A DNA stretch of 64,000 nucleotides from Styela clava (GCF_964204865.1 NC_135252.1:12979383-13043382), one strand, 5' to 3'. Shown: positions 48,301 through 61,857, numbered from the stretch's first letter. Numbers and translations are program-made. Notes: a model not told the origin generated them from the letters alone.

Positions 48301-49683
48301 TTATCTTGACTAAGGAAGGATATACAACTATGTGCTTTCGACATTAGTAACCTAACTTACGATAAACCGAATTTAAACAAACAGGTTGAAAAATTAGTGG
48401 TGGGACAATAGCAGGATATTCCGAGGAAATTTCAATACTCTGAAAAGCGCCAATCGTTAAATGTTTACGTAGAATTTCGCAATATATTAAAGTTATATAT
48501 TGTTAAAAAGCGTCAGTCATTAAATGTTTGAGTAGCATTCCGCTGTATGTAAATTAACACACTTTTAAAAAGCGCCAGTCGTCGTGATTAAGTAGCATTT
48601 CGCCGTAACCTTTAGTACTGCCAAAACGCGTCAGTCTTTCAATGTTTCAGTAGCATTCTGCCGTAACTTCAGTATTTAACGCGACTGTGGCTAACAGTTA
48701 CAAACAACTTTGACAACAGGTTTGATACAGTCAGATTCAGGTACACGAGTGTTTCATGTCATACGCGTTTATTACGTGAAACAGTTTACTGTGAATACAA
48801 GATAGCAATGCTCAAATATATGGGCACGAAAGCCAAAACGAAATATTTTATCAACAATTCCCCGAAAATTGTACGATATCCTGAACGGGGCTGAAACTGT
48901 GGAAAAGCTACCGGTACGGTAACTTATTATCATCCGGTAACGGTACCCCGGACTATCGCAGATTTTCCAGGTCATTTTACGATGATTCATGCTTCCAACG
49001 TGATTTGAAATACAAAATGATCCGAGTCACTACTGTAACATTAGATCCGGTGCCGTAGTCTACCTTTCCCCATACAAAATCCGACTTCCGAGATCCCGCG
49101 ACGTTTCCTTAGCACGAGATCCTTTTGCGCCGCGGACCTCTACAATTAATTTATATATATTTAATTTTGTCGACATCATCACACAAAACGTCAGATGAAA
49201 AAATCAACCCCACAGAGCTCACAGAAAGTTTTTGAATAAATATATATATATATAATAGCCTTCTAGAGACTACAGCAATCTCTAATCTCTGTCAAAGCAG
49301 TTGGTCCAGTAAATAAATAGAGAAGAGATTGTTTCATAACAACAACAAGAAAAATACCGACAAGAACAACAACAGCATATTAATAATAACAAGGGAGCGA
49401 TGCTCGAATATATGAACACGAAAACCAAAGAAAAGAGGACCTTACCGTTTACAGTACCGGTACCCCAAAGAACTTCCAGCTTTGGCGTGGCAAGATATTA
49501 GCACGACAAGGTCGAAGAACCGCTAAAAATAATTTTGAAAAAAGTTTATTACAAAAAATTTTGAAGTGAAAATCAAATCACATAGACCACGTGTACCACT
49601 GTAGCCTACGTGAAACTCAATTTTTATGTTGGAATTATAACAACGAGCTTAATTTCTTGTTCTTCCAGGATAACAAGATTAGT
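45366..49683. other. Intergenic, repeats only
   Basis: No accepted gene. It contains diverged tandem repeats near 48.5 kb and a less AT-rich patch at about 48750-49150. Open frames of 60-75 codons on the minus strand show no motif. Confidence 0.4.
48443..48672. repeat. Four diverged ~60-bp tandem units
   Basis: Units start near 48443, 48505, 48567 and 48623. Each has AAAAGCGYCAGTC (or CGCGTCAGTC), then TTAAATGTTT, then GTAGCATTTCGCCGTA. Units 2-4 are closer to each other than to unit 1. Confidence 0.7.
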
Positions 49684-49706
49684 ATGAACGCGGAATCAAC
49701 AAAAAG
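49684..49706 (+). other. Candidate alternative first coding exon of the OATP gene
   Basis: ATGAACGCGGAATCAACAAA leads to AAAAG|GTGACA, a seven-codon open start ending in phase 2, the same phase and the same final AAAAG as the chosen OATP exon 1 at 50453. TTCTTCCAG about 14 nt upstream could be an acceptor for a leader exon. The protein would start MNAESTK. This is a phase coincidence only; I cannot show that it is used. Confidence 0.25.
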
Positions 49707-50452
49707 GTGACAAATTGCCCCACCAGTCGTCTACTATATGTGCTCGGTTCTTCCCTTTCAGACTCTTTTGGTATTGGCTTCTTCGTGAATTTTATTGTGA
49801 TATGTAAAGGCGCCCGAAGGATTTTTCTGGTTTATGAAATTTTATTTGTTTACAACTGTGTGTGTTTGCGCGTTCTACATCAGCGTCAATTATAAATAAC
49901 TTCGCCGACTTTCGAATCCACTGTTTCGACGTCTGAAATTGCTATTTTGAAGTTAGTGTTTTTGTTGGGCTTGTGCTTTACGTATATATATAACTGTTTC
50001 TGAAACTGCGTCAAATGATGTAATATGTTCCCGATTGTAAACAATTCTCACTGTTTTTTATATTTTATCGTTACATGTTTCCTCATTTTAATGAGCTTTG
50101 AAAGAACTTTGCCCGATTTTGAATCGCGTTCACTCTTTTGTGTGCTTGCACTTTTTTTTGGCGAGTAGGCATGTATTTGTAGTTGTATGTTTTTAACTTT
50201 GTTATGAGTTACGCTCGCCTCTCAGGTATCTGTTCCTATTGTTTGTCTGCTTACTTTTTGTGTTGTTTTGACTTATGCCAGAGAACCGAAATAAATAATT
50301 GATCGGTTGTTTTTTTATATAATTGTCGTATAGTGAACGTTGATCGAAGAAAATTAAAAATCAAGCTAACGCTAGTGCAAATAAAGTTGCAGTATGCCAG
50401 TTTTTCTTTAAAATTGCATACAAAAAATAATAAATCTGCGAGTAGCGCAAGT

Positions 50453-53400
50453 ATGGATTCAAGACAAGACGCCTCAATACAAGAAGATCTCGGAGAAACT
50501 GCCAGTACTACTAATAGATATGCTAAAATGAAAGAAAATATTTCGATCGACGGAACGACATGCGGCATACAAATTTCATCTGGTACAAAAAGGTATGGTG
50601 GGAAATTGAATTCACATTGAAGTTAATTTGTATTTCCAAACTTTGAACATGATATATATAATAATAAAAGTTAATAATAATAATAGAAAGGTTTCCTAAT
50701 CTCAGCAATTTATTTCGGAGCAGAACATCGTGTTTTAATGATCCAAATAAGTAGTCGGTAGTTTATTTTTTCACCATGCTGAAAAAGCACTCACACTATA
50801 CAAATTACAATAAGTTTTATATGAAGAAATTCCATTTCAGGGTGAAGGGAAACGCGGAAAATCAATACTGCTTATCGAGCAGCGGCACCCAATTTTATTT
50901 TTTTGTATGTGTATGCACTGATTTGTTTTGATAGTATATTACTTTTTTTTGATAAATTTAAAGAAATGCATATATTGGGATTCTCTGGAAGTTTGTTTGA
51001 TTTTATTTAAACTATCATTTTACAGGTTATCATTCGAAATTTTTTTTCTGTGAAGTCATCTTGCCTTACTTAATTCCGTTTCTAATTTTATTAAGATACA
51101 TATTTACTGGCTTACAACGATTTGCTTCTCCACGATGGGCACTAGCATTCTTGTCGCTTGCATACCTCTTCTCAGATGGAGTGTTACTTGGAGTTTTCAA
51201 CGTAACAATAACGACCATTGAGAAACAGTGAGTAGATATAGATGACTTACAGTCTTACATGATATCACAAAAACTACTGTATATATAAGACAGATTCCAC
51301 TGATCTATTTTTCAAATTAACCACGGAATGTAGAATGTTCATTTATTTGCTAAAGATTAATTCAAGTTTTCTGCAAATAATACTATTAAGAATAAAAACA
51401 ATATTAAAATGTTTTTTTTTAGTAAATTTCATTCCACATTTTTTCTTGAGCCAAGATGAGCAGAGTGTTCAGATTATAAATATAACATGGCTAAATATAA
51501 CACAAATGTCAATTTACCTGCGGGCATTCGCAAAGTCAAATATAGCGCTTATGTCATTTGGAAAACAGCAAAACTAAGCATATTTGTGCAGTAATCGAAG
51601 CAAAAATTTGTACACATCAAATATTATATTATGTAATTTCACAAGTTCTGATTTATAAAATAGTCATTGTTTGCATACGATAAAAATTATTAAAAACGAA
51701 TTGTTCACAGATTTCATCTTCGAACAATGGAATCAGGAGTCATCGGTGGGATGATAGATCTCGGTGCATGTATTGCGCTTATCGCAGCTATATTCTACGG
51801 AGAAAAACTTTTTAAAACGCAGTGGATTGGGAGAGGAATTCTTATTAGTGGTCTGGGATGCATTATTTTCGTTATACCTCATTTTACCTCACCACGTTAC
51901 ACCTATGGCTATGGAGTCACCAATTACTGTGGAAATGTCACTGAAATGAACTGCAGTGCTTCACCTATCCGAAACTACAGGTTAACAAATATATGTTTTC
52001 ATTGACGATAACATCCAAATATATATATTTGAGTGCTTAATTGTCACTTGATATGAAAAGATATATCACAGAAGATATATTACTTTTTACTCTTGACTTG
52101 TGTTAAAGAGCCCTAATATAGTCGTAAGGCCTCTCACTATTATAGTTTAACAGTTCGTTTTATTAAGATTTATATTCATGTTGGGAACATTTTGTTGTGG
52201 TATTGGTTCGGAATTCCTTCCTTCTATCGGTATAACATACCTGGATGAAAACGTTAAGCAAAGATATTCATCGATGTATAACGGTAAGCAATGAATGAGC
52301 TTTCAAATAATTCAATAATTTCATTGGTTTGGTTTCGAAACTAATTATAATTGACTAACACATTTTCATTCTTTTCTGTTAAATGCAAGTATTTATTGGC
52401 GCTTCACGTTTCAGGGATTTTCTACAGTTCATCAGCAGTTGGTACGTCCATAGGATATTTACTTGGCGGTGTGACTTTAGAACTGTACAATCAACCTTAT
52501 CAGAGGTATTTTCCATAACTAAAAATCTTGGGCATAATTTCTCGAACTGTCATATTTTTTCGAATCGATATTGATTTATCTCACCTTGTTTTTTTTTAAA
52601 TTATATTTGGGAATAAAACTGATTCAAGAGTCCTGCTTCATTCAATTTTACAATCTCCATTCGTCCATTTGTTAATGTACTTGTATAGAGGAGATTATAT
52701 ACAACGACGACGAGATGTTTTATCCTCGTTTCGTTACTTATAGTCTAGATTGGGCATGTGAATATGTTTAACATTATTATTATTATTTAATTCCATGACA
52801 TGGAGACAATGCTTTTCTTTATAATGTATTAGCTTTAATTGAATAGTTCTTTATACATTTCTTTCCTTCTGGCAAAAAAGCAATCATGATAGGTTTTATT
52901 GAAATGCTTTTCATTGAATTTATTTTTTCCTAAATTCTTACTACATTCGGCATTAATTTAAAAAATAAAACAAGCAAACCTTAATTATGACACGCGAAAT
53001 GAAGTATTCCACCAAAATCGGCATGGTTCACATTTTTGCTGAAATAGCCATGTTCTATCAAAGACTCTACGATCACCTTTGAGTGACGCATACCATATAC
53101 ACACGAGAACCGACATTCACCTTTTATACTTCGCCCATTTAAATTATATGGTCTCACCACTCAAATGTGCTGTAGTTACGCCTAAATTTTGATTTCATCA
53201 TTATGTACCTGAACTGTTATGTACCTGTTATGTACCTTGGTGTTGTGTTTAGGCTTGCACGTAATTTACGGATTTACGGAATTACGTAATTATTTGGAGT
53301 TACGGAAGGGAAGTTACGAATTACGTAAAGTCGTAATAATTGCATTGAAACGAGCTTTCTTCAAAGTAGTCAATTTCGTCGATTGCGAAAAATGAAAGCT

Positions 53401-56400
53401 CAACAAGTAGAAGAAGTTAGGGTTTCGGTATTCGCAGCCGTTTTTCTCTCTCTTGTTACGTAGGTGAGGGAAGGCATGACGCGTTGCCATTTACTAACCT
53501 ATTATCAACTTATCTGGCATGGCCAATGTTAATTATTAACCTAGTTAAGGGGGAAGAACTGAGTAGGGCCGTTTGACGCCAACACACCTGGTTTCAACTT
53601 CTCCCGCAACTTAACCGTAGATAAGGGATAGCATTGCGTTGAGACCGATCGACGCCAACACACCTGGTTACAACTTCTCTCGCATCTTATCTAGCAGTGC
53701 CATGGCCAATGTACATAATAACCGTAGATAGGGGGAAGAATTGTGTTAAGACCGATGGACGCTAACAGCTCGGTTTCAACTTCTTCGGGTGAAATGACTA
53801 ATGAACGCAGGAGATCAATCTACCAAACATGGTCTATCAAACATTTGTATCCATTATACTTTTATTTATTATTTACTTGTTCCAGTTTTCCGTTACTTAT
53901 GGTATATATGTTCCGTTTCTATTTTATTCTAATTTATATTCACGCGTTTAAATAGTGGGAATTCCCCACCAAGTGTGGATTAGCAATGCTTAACCATTCT
54001 TTATTGTTAATATCAACACTTAATATATGAACATGGAATATCATACTGTTTTTAGCTGTTTTGTTTCAGACTTGAGGAATAAACAGGAAAATATCCATAA
54101 CCTTTCAACACGACGATCTTGTGAAATTTAACGAAGAGCTTTCGCGACGAATTGGAACCAAATAAGCGAAAAGAGCGATTGATCACTCGCGCCAATACCT
54201 CGCCGTGATAATTAATGTCGCGTTTATCAAATAGAAATATGACGACAAAAGAGAGATTGCGTAATGAACCAGCGCAACTTCGTCTTCTCGGCATCGGTAA
54301 AGCGATTGAGACGGCAGAGAAACAGCAAAACGACGGATTCCTCGCGGACCGCTAAAAATTTAACTGCTATCATATATAATCAAATATGAGCCAGTGTGTA
54401 TATTCCGTGCGAGATCCATTTTCTATTACAAAATCTTGATGATCTGTTAACGGTTTTATCGTTATATATCAGTCCGGACTTGGCCTTGCTCATGATGTTT
54501 TTCACAATTCCTCGCAATATTTCGGCCATATATGATTAACTGTCTTACCAAATGCGGCAACTTATTTTGATTTATCGTCGACTTGAATACCACCGACACT
54601 CGACCAAACTTGTGTCAATCTTGGCCGATAGGATCGCCGACTTGAGTTAGCAAATAAATGTCGTGAGTGTAAAATAAATGTCACAAAATGCATTGCTTTG
54701 CGATATAACTTTGTATAAGTTCGGTATTTAAATTATACGCAAATAAATAATATTTGATTTAAATTTATCGCAAATAATGTTATAAACATTCAGTCCGCGA
54801 AATGATTAAATGTAAAATGAAGCATGGTAATCGGAATATCGTCAATAAGTCGACATCAATAATTATTATTATAAAATGCTAACAAGGCAGTAATGTCGGA
54901 AAAACAAGTCTTCGTCGCGAGGAAATCGCAAGGTTAATCAAACGAGAGAATAAGCTCGTCGTTGGTTAATAAATTAGAAACCCGTAATTTTTATTCAGTA
55001 CGAGAGTCGATTTTAAAAAACTATCGTTTCCATAAATATCCGTATACCAGTGTCGGTAATGATAGAATTGATCGCATAAAAATGGGACAGTTAATTTGCG
55101 AAGGTGATAAAGGAAAACCAAAGCTAACACAAAAGATAAAAATCAGAATGAAATTAGTTTGAATTCACTCCTTGATATTTGTATTTAACATCTGCCGCCG
55201 GCGTGTAGTACTGCCAAGAATATGAAAACCCAACTTCAATGTCCCATTCGGAAAAGAAGTGGATTCAATTGGTTGTTATGATAGGTTTAAATGCGTGGAA
55301 AAATATCGCAATTACGGGGTCATTACGTAATTGATTTTGCCGTAATTACGGAATTGATTTTTGTCAATTACGTGCAAGCCTAGTTGTGTTGTCTCTATTT
55401 ATATATATTTTCTTGTCTTATAAACTCCACTGTAAAAAAAGTTTTGCATATCCACTCTTACCACCCTCACAACACCAATCAACCCATCGCCCCACCGTGC
55501 ACAACTGGTTATATAAGGCAGGGGTTCTCAAACTTTTTGTGTTGCGGAGCCCTTGAAAAAGTTGACTATTATTCACGGAGCCCCAAAATAAATGTTAAAA
55601 TTGTTACTTTCCGAATAATATTCCTGAGTAAGTCAAAAGTACTGTACTTATTTTAAATGCTTAACCTCTTTTAATAGGGTTAATACAAGTCATAAATGAA
55701 TCTAAATGTAAAAGATGAAATATATATACTAAAGCTGTAAACTTGATACTTGACAAACATATTAATAAATTAGGGGTCGGATCTTTTACCTTTAGATATT
55801 TTTGAAAGACTTAAAAGGCCGCTAATAACGTACTCGATTGCATTTTGTTACGATCGCCGATTGTTTTCGTCAGCATGGCGGTGTTTATTCTCCCTAAATC
55901 AAAAATTTTCCTCGACATATACATGTATGATGTATTGTTCCACAATGACGACGAGTATTGCTTTTTTGTTCTCGTGGGGAATTATGAGTTCAATGTGAAA
56001 AACATGTTACCATATTATAGTCACCGGAGACGAAATGCTAAAAATAATAAATAATAAAAGGTAAATCCGCCACTCAAATTTCTTGATTGAAAAGCGGCAT
56101 ACTGAAATATTAAAACTAAAACTTAAAATGGGAGATAACACTATAAGTTTTGTTTCAGCAGACTCACGTCAGATTAAAAACACGTTCATAGACATTGTGA
56201 ATCAAAAACTTGGTGTTATGTTGGGTTTTCTTTGGTTATTCGTCGTAGTAACTGCGAAACCGAAACACAGTCAATTGTGCGCGCGATGTACCTATTTTTC
56301 CATTCTGAAACTACCGACGGAGCCGCATGCAATGAAATAAATTTCAATCTTTCGTATTTTGCCCCGACCTCTTGTTTTTTAAACGGCGACATCTTGCTCG

Positions 56401-59400
56401 TGAGTGCGAAAGAACAAAATCAAGCTTGACAAATCCCAAGATCGCAAAAATACGACTGCAATTTATGTATAGTTGGCAGTTTTTCGCGTATTTTATGTTA
56501 TTTCAGAATAGTAGTCTTTCATTTCAGTAATCCTAATAGTAAAATTAGCCAATTCAGTATTTTAAAAAGTAATCGAATAGCTCGCGGAGCCCCTGGGTTT
56601 CTCTCACGGAGCCCTGGGGCTCCGTACGGAGCACTTTGAGAACCTATGATATAAGGGACCATATTATACATATTTAATCTAACGTTTTTTGTTTTATATT
56701 TGTCAAAAGGGGTGCATGCCACACATTTGTGTTTTAGTCCAGTAGGTCTTGTGCATGCATCCCGTCTTAAATAATGATTGGCAATTTATTCATTTCTCAC
56801 TATTACGAGACGAATAAACATACATACACAATTGTCCGTTTAACTGGCGTAGTTTTGCGCACCATTATCGCATTCTATGTTCAAATGCTTCTTCCCGCTT
56901 TAAGAACTATTCTACGCCAAATAATATAATCTGGAATTTGTTAGCAAAGTGGTAATATTTACTGGGGTATATTCAGTTCTTTGCAATGATTAAATAAAAA
57001 TGATCTTGAGACTTCAAAGCGGGGACAATATATTATAAAATGTTCGGCGGTCTCGTTTTCCATGCAATGGTCGCAAAGTCCGTTGTCGCGGCAGCTAATC
57101 GCAGATGATAGTTTTTTAATTGACAGTGGCCTGTTTGTAGTCTGATTAAAATTGTTTCATATCTTCGAGATATTTTGTATGGAATGTGATCTTTACCTGA
57201 TGGGACGAATAACTTGAAATGTTGAGCCTTTTCTTGTGTGATATAAAATTATTCCATTCCATGTCGCACTAATTCACTTTTTCGAAAGTTTGATAACTAA
57301 TGTGAAAACTATTTTCTCACCTTGTTGCATCTTTGGCTAATTTATTTGCTTTTTCGTTGCCAGTATTTCCAATATGTCCTGGGGTCCACACCAAAATCTC
57401 TTGTTCTTGTTACAGTGTATCGATTGACACCACGAGCTCTTTGTGGGTTGGAGCTTGGTGGATTGGATACTTGGTTGGAGGAATAGGAATCATTTTGTCA
57501 TCTGTTCCAGTGATGTTCCTTCCCAAAAAATTACCAAGTACGAATGGTTTAAGGAAAGAAAGAGAGCAAAGAAAGGATGACAGCGAAAGAAGAGGCGAGG
57601 AAAAGCATATAGGCAAACAGTAAATAATTCGACTTAGTATTGCCTAATTCTTGCTTACCGCATCACGGTAAAGCAACAAAAATCCGATGTAATGCTCATA
57701 CATCACAATGCCAGAAACAAGTTTATGTAAATACCGCAAATATGAGTAATTTTTGATTTTATCCACTTATGGTTATTGTAGATGTTCGGTGTTTTGAGTT
57801 TCCGACCGGCTAATTCATTAAAATAACCAATCTTGCTAAAACAGAGACTCGCTTATATAACCCCTTGCACATGGAGGTCAATATAATTGGTTGATATAAT
57901 TTGAAACGGATATCTGAACTGAATTCCACATTGTCATAATTGCCAGGAACCCGATAAAGTTATCACTATTTGATTTTTAGCAATTATGTCAAACCTCGTT
58001 TTAACTGAAATGACATTTTGTATAAAATGCTTGTACACTATCAATTAATTTTTCTGATCATAGTGCTCTCAAACTCAAAGCAATAAGAATTCATTTTCGG
58101 TTTTAACATGAATCAAATGCCCTTAAAATATTTAAAACAGTTCACTTCATATACCAGTGTGCAATGAGTTAATGCAAATTTCTTTTACGCTTTTCTAATA
58201 TATAGATTGGTGTGGTGATGTTTTACAAAATGGCCTACTTATTTCTGCAGACTTTTGGATTTATTCAAAAATGGCGTATTTGTTTCGGTGATGTTGGTTG
58301 GTGTCATGCACAAAGCTCTAATCTTTGGTTTTGCAAATTATTCAATTAAACTGGGAGTTGAATTGCTTGGATTGGAAGAAACTAGAGCAGCTTATTATTT
58401 GGGTTTGCTATTCTTGCAAATACTTCTTAATTGATGTAGTGCTATTAATATTTGATATTTAACAAAATAGTCGAAAAACATGAATGTACTTCACTTCTTT
58501 TTTTATTTAGGGGCCCTGGTTATAGTTGCATCAACGTTGGGTTATGTGATAAGTGGCGGAGTAATAACAAAATTTGACTTAAAATTGGAAGGAATATTAA
58601 AGTTTATGTTGGGAACTAGCTTTGTTTCGTTTTTGTTTGTGTTTGGATTTATGCTGAAATGCCCTGAAAAAGGTAATTATTTCCTGCGCAAAATATCTCA
58701 GCCAAATAATTAACGCTTGAGAGAACTGCTAGGTCGAATTTGTATTAAGCCCTATTTTTATAAATGAATGTATGTATACCTTAGTATTTTTAATCGTTAG
58801 AAATGCGAATCAATCACCTCAAGACTTCAAAATGACTAGATATTGAAGTAAATAAAAATAATGAAATGTAAAATATACCCATGGATATTAACATTATTTT
58901 TAATTCCTAATAGCCTTAAGGCTATTACATATCACACGAAATGGAGCGAACTATTTACCTGTTAGTTTTGCAATTCTTTTAATTATGTTGTGATGTAAGT
59001 GGGTATATACAAATAATACTCTATTACAAACAGCTTTTTATTTATTCGCTTAAAGCTATTTTAAAGCCTGAATGAAAAGCCGCAGATGCCTCCTAAGACC
59101 AAATTTGGAGTTAGTGTTTACGCAGCGGTTTCATATTATTTTTTATTTGTCAGATGTCTTTCATGATATCCATTTCTTGAATCTTTAGACCATAACTAGC
59201 CCTAAAGCTATTAAATGTTGCTAAGTACAAGATGATAATTAGATTAGCGCCGTGTATATTTTGAGCATTCATTAGGATCTCGATTCCCGAATAGCAGCCA
59301 ACCACCGCAAGAAGGTCCTATTGCTCCCCCCTTAACGCCCGCTGTATACGGGTGGGTGACAATTTTGCGTTTTTGTTGCAATATCGTACAGTTGTGAGTT

Positions 59401-61857
59401 TTCTTTTTTCGTTCATTCAAATGTACTTTTTACAGATTTTGCTGGAGCAACAATAGCTGTCGATACCAGCAATGCAAGTAATTATATCAAATCCATTGAA
59501 TCAAAGTGCAATACAAAATGCGGGTGCAGTACAGATAGATTTAATCCGGTTTGCGACGATCTAGGCGTGACTTATTTTTCCCCATGCTATGCAGGGTGCT
59601 TAACACAAATGAACGAAACGGTAATTAACAGAGTGTTTAATTTTTCCAACTAATTAATGAAATTATCTTCTTCTTTTATAAAAGTTCATTCTTTTAGAAT
59701 TCGTAAAATTTATCGCAAAATTATCAATTCTTTGCAGTTTTTCTCAGATTGTCAATGCCTTTCTGGAGGAAATATTACAAGCGTAGTTTCGTCTGAAAAA
59801 TGTGCTCATGAAATTTGCCCAAACATGATTACAATGGCATTGATACTGTTCGTTAGTTATTTCAGCGGATTTCTTGCAATTACTCCCATTGTTCAAGCTA
59901 CCTTGAGATGTGTCAGCTTCAATCAACGAACGATGGCACTCGGTGTTGAGGTGAGCTTTATTCTAAGCCAGGAGTCGGCAAACTGTGGCCCGCGAACTAT
60001 TTTTTTGCGGCCCGCGAACGACCGTACTTTATTGCATAAAACTTCTATGTCATTTACGTTTAGTTGATGAACGTCCCATTGTTGGTTGTAATGTAAAAAT
60101 AAGTTCATTTTTTAAGTTCAAAAATGTCTGGAAAACGGAGGGAAGTTTGCAACGAAAGTCGAACATTCCAAAGTGCTTAGACGGAAAAATATTTTTTTTT
60201 GCGCATTTCTAACTGTGATATGCATAGTTAGCATCGCAGGTATTATGAGATTTAATGTTAATTGTCATTACAAAACATGTCATTGCGAATATGAAATTCG
60301 GGCCGGGGCTGCGCCACTGCCACTGCTGCTAACGCTTTGGCCATGACACAGAAACAACATTATTCTGCACATAATATTTATAATTATACTATAACGTAAC
60401 AAGTATATAATTCACAATTACTCGTTTAATGATCCTATATTTTAATTATAATTTAGACAAATGACAACAAAACGCAGAAAAGTTGATGTTAAGTGCAAAT
60501 GGTTTCATGGCGCAAAAAATATTCAAATGGTCAGTCTTCGCGCGCTATACGTAATTGACTCACTCGCAGTTTACTCACTTTAAATATATTTAAGAATGAG
60601 AGTTTATCGTTCTGATCAGTTTTCAAGGAAACTATATAAATATAAAGCCTAGTTATTTTGAAATTACTTTCGGAGAAATGTCGATGTATTGTCGGTATCT
60701 TTTCTCGCGTTTCGTTTTATTGTCGCTTAAAATTATATTCTTTCGTGACGGATATTACTTGAAAACACACCCAGACACTGTGATTTAACGTTGTTGTGGG
60801 TAAGGAAATACGTTTCCTCTCATTTTACTTCGGTCAACTTTTTTCTACACTCATTGTATGATGAATTGATTTCTTGTAGCGTGAGCAGGCCTAGTACTAC
60901 CGTCAAAAAGTCCGCCTAAGTTGGGACCTCGAACCCTGATTAAAAAAGAAATGATCGCGCGGCTCTAAGCTCTGCGGTTCGTCACTACTGTCACATTTCC
61001 AACACTTGAAAATATAGGGGTGTTTTGACTAAAAATAAAGGCACAAAACGTCTCTTCGAATGAGTAGTTACCTGCGGCGAGCTCATCTCATCGGCTTAGT
61101 CTTGTCTGCCCAAGACAATTCATTCTCCTTGTACCGATCACAGAACGACATATAGACACCGTCTTGACGTTCATAAATACAACAATGAAATTCCGTGAAT
61201 TTAACAAACATCAATCCCAACATCCGGATCAGAAAAAGAACGACGATTCTCAGTTGGAATGGTTTAAAAATAAATCAAAAGTGCATAAATACAAATATCT
61301 GCCAATGGTTTAGTAGTGTATACGCTATAATTGTGCAGCGGCCCGCAGTTTGGACCACCCTGGTTAAAATAATACAAACAGAATGTATATTTACGCAGAA
61401 AATTGCTCAAATACTTCTCGGAAGATTACTGGGTAGACTGCTGTTTGGCGAAGCTGTTGAAGCAGCTTGTTTGGTTTCAAGCACAGAGTGCGGAGACCGC
61501 GGTACTTGTCGATCGTTCCAGAAATCAAACTTGGCAAGAAATATCACGCTTCTGATGGCTTCGGAACGGGTGAGTAGGCAAAGCATTTGAACGAATATGT
61601 CTCTCCGAATATCAAATGTTAAATATGAGCGTTTACGTAGCATGGTGATTTTGTATTTTCATTACAGTTCAAGTTAATTCAGTATATTTCAAAACTGTTT
61701 ATCATGTATGTTACGATGTTTCCTCGTAACCATTTTATCTCAATATTCACAGTTTCTTGCTGTTGTGTTCGTCGCAGTTGCATTACTAATGTTGAAGCGA
61801 ATTCCGAAGCGAGGCAAGTATATTGAAGAAAGTAATCGAGTAGATGTGAACTCGTAA
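50453..61857 (+). CDS. Organic anion transporting polypeptide (SLCO/OATP family)
   Basis: Twelve exons: 50453..50592, 51096..51227, 51711..51980, 52168..52283, 52415..52505, 57416..57619, 58251..58402, 58511..58672, 59436..59620, 59738..59950, 61399..61569 and 61753..61857. All are GT-AG and in phase, giving 646 residues, a normal OATP length. A 46-residue cytosolic N-terminus leads to GLQRFASPRW and TM1. Then come TTIEKQFHLRTMESGVIGG, an extracellular loop, YLDENV, GYLLGG, and WVGAWWIGYLVGG with a basic loop. The large extracellular Kazal-like domain (exons 9-10) keeps ten Cys (CNTKCGC, PVC, PCYAGC, DCQC, KC, IC). TM11-12 and a polar C-tail follow. The family carries bulky organic anions (conjugated steroids, eicosanoids, bile salts) across the plasma membrane. 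Exons 2 and 4 both use the unusual acceptor TTATTAAG. Intron 5 (4.9 kb) holds two hAT elements and intron 10 a third. Confidence 0.93.
53250..55382. mobile_element. hAT element with TAGGCTTGCACG ends, 8-bp TSD GTTGTGTT
   Basis: Ends TAGGCTTGCACGTAATT at 53250 and AATTACGTGCAAGCCTA ending at 55382 form a perfect 17-bp inverted repeat. Subterminal sequence is rich in TTACGGA/TCCGTAA-like motifs. GTTGTGTT occurs exactly at 53242-53249 and 55383-55390. The 2,133-bp interior has three diverged copies of GACGCCAACACACCTGGTTT-like sequence between about 53570 and 53780 but no transposase I can recognise. Lies in OATP intron 5. Confidence 0.88.
55519..56648. mobile_element. Non-autonomous hAT element, 8-bp TSD ATATAAGG
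   Basis: The left CAGGGGTTCTCAAACTTTTT at 55519 pairs with the right GCACTTTGAGAACCTATG ending at 56648. Subterminal GCGGAGCCC motifs occur at both ends. Flanks ATATAAGG at 55511-55518 and 56649-56656 are identical. Open frames inside (60-90 codons) show no transposase motif. It lies only 128 bp from the preceding hAT element. Confidence 0.88.
59969..61362. mobile_element. Composite hAT-like insertion filling OATP intron 10
   Basis: The left end CAGGAGTCGGCAAACTGTGG at 59969 with GGCCCGCGAAC motifs, and the right end GCGGCCCGCAGTTTGGACCA and then CCCTG ending at 61362, are both hAT-type. They are not close inverted copies of each other, and the flanks (TTCTAAGC and GTTAAAAT) do not match. 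The right end reads, inverted, CAGGGTGGTCCAAAC, the same as the element at 11787. The simplest reading is two related insertions fused by deletion. It covers nearly all of the 1,448-bp intron: it starts 18 bp after the donor and ends 36 bp before exon 11. Confidence 0.65.

Noticed and set aside
50333-50452. Upstream in-frame Met for the OATP (MNVDRRKLKIK...)
   Set aside because: Adds 40 basic residues not typical of OATPs. The Met at 50453 (MDSRQDAS) gives a normal acidic/polar N-terminus. Not excluded.
50841-50904. Exon-like segment in the OATP gene between TTTCAG and GTATGT, with an open frame
   Set aside because: It would leave phase 0, while the next real exon (51096) needs two carried bases. 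Skipping it gives an in-phase join that reads TKRYIFTGLQRF, as expected before OATP TM1.
51027-51095. Possible upstream extension of OATP exon 2 from the TTTTACAG acceptor
   Set aside because: The frame is open, but the exon would need one carried base, whereas exon 1 supplies two. The extra hydrophobic stretch has no counterpart in OATPs.
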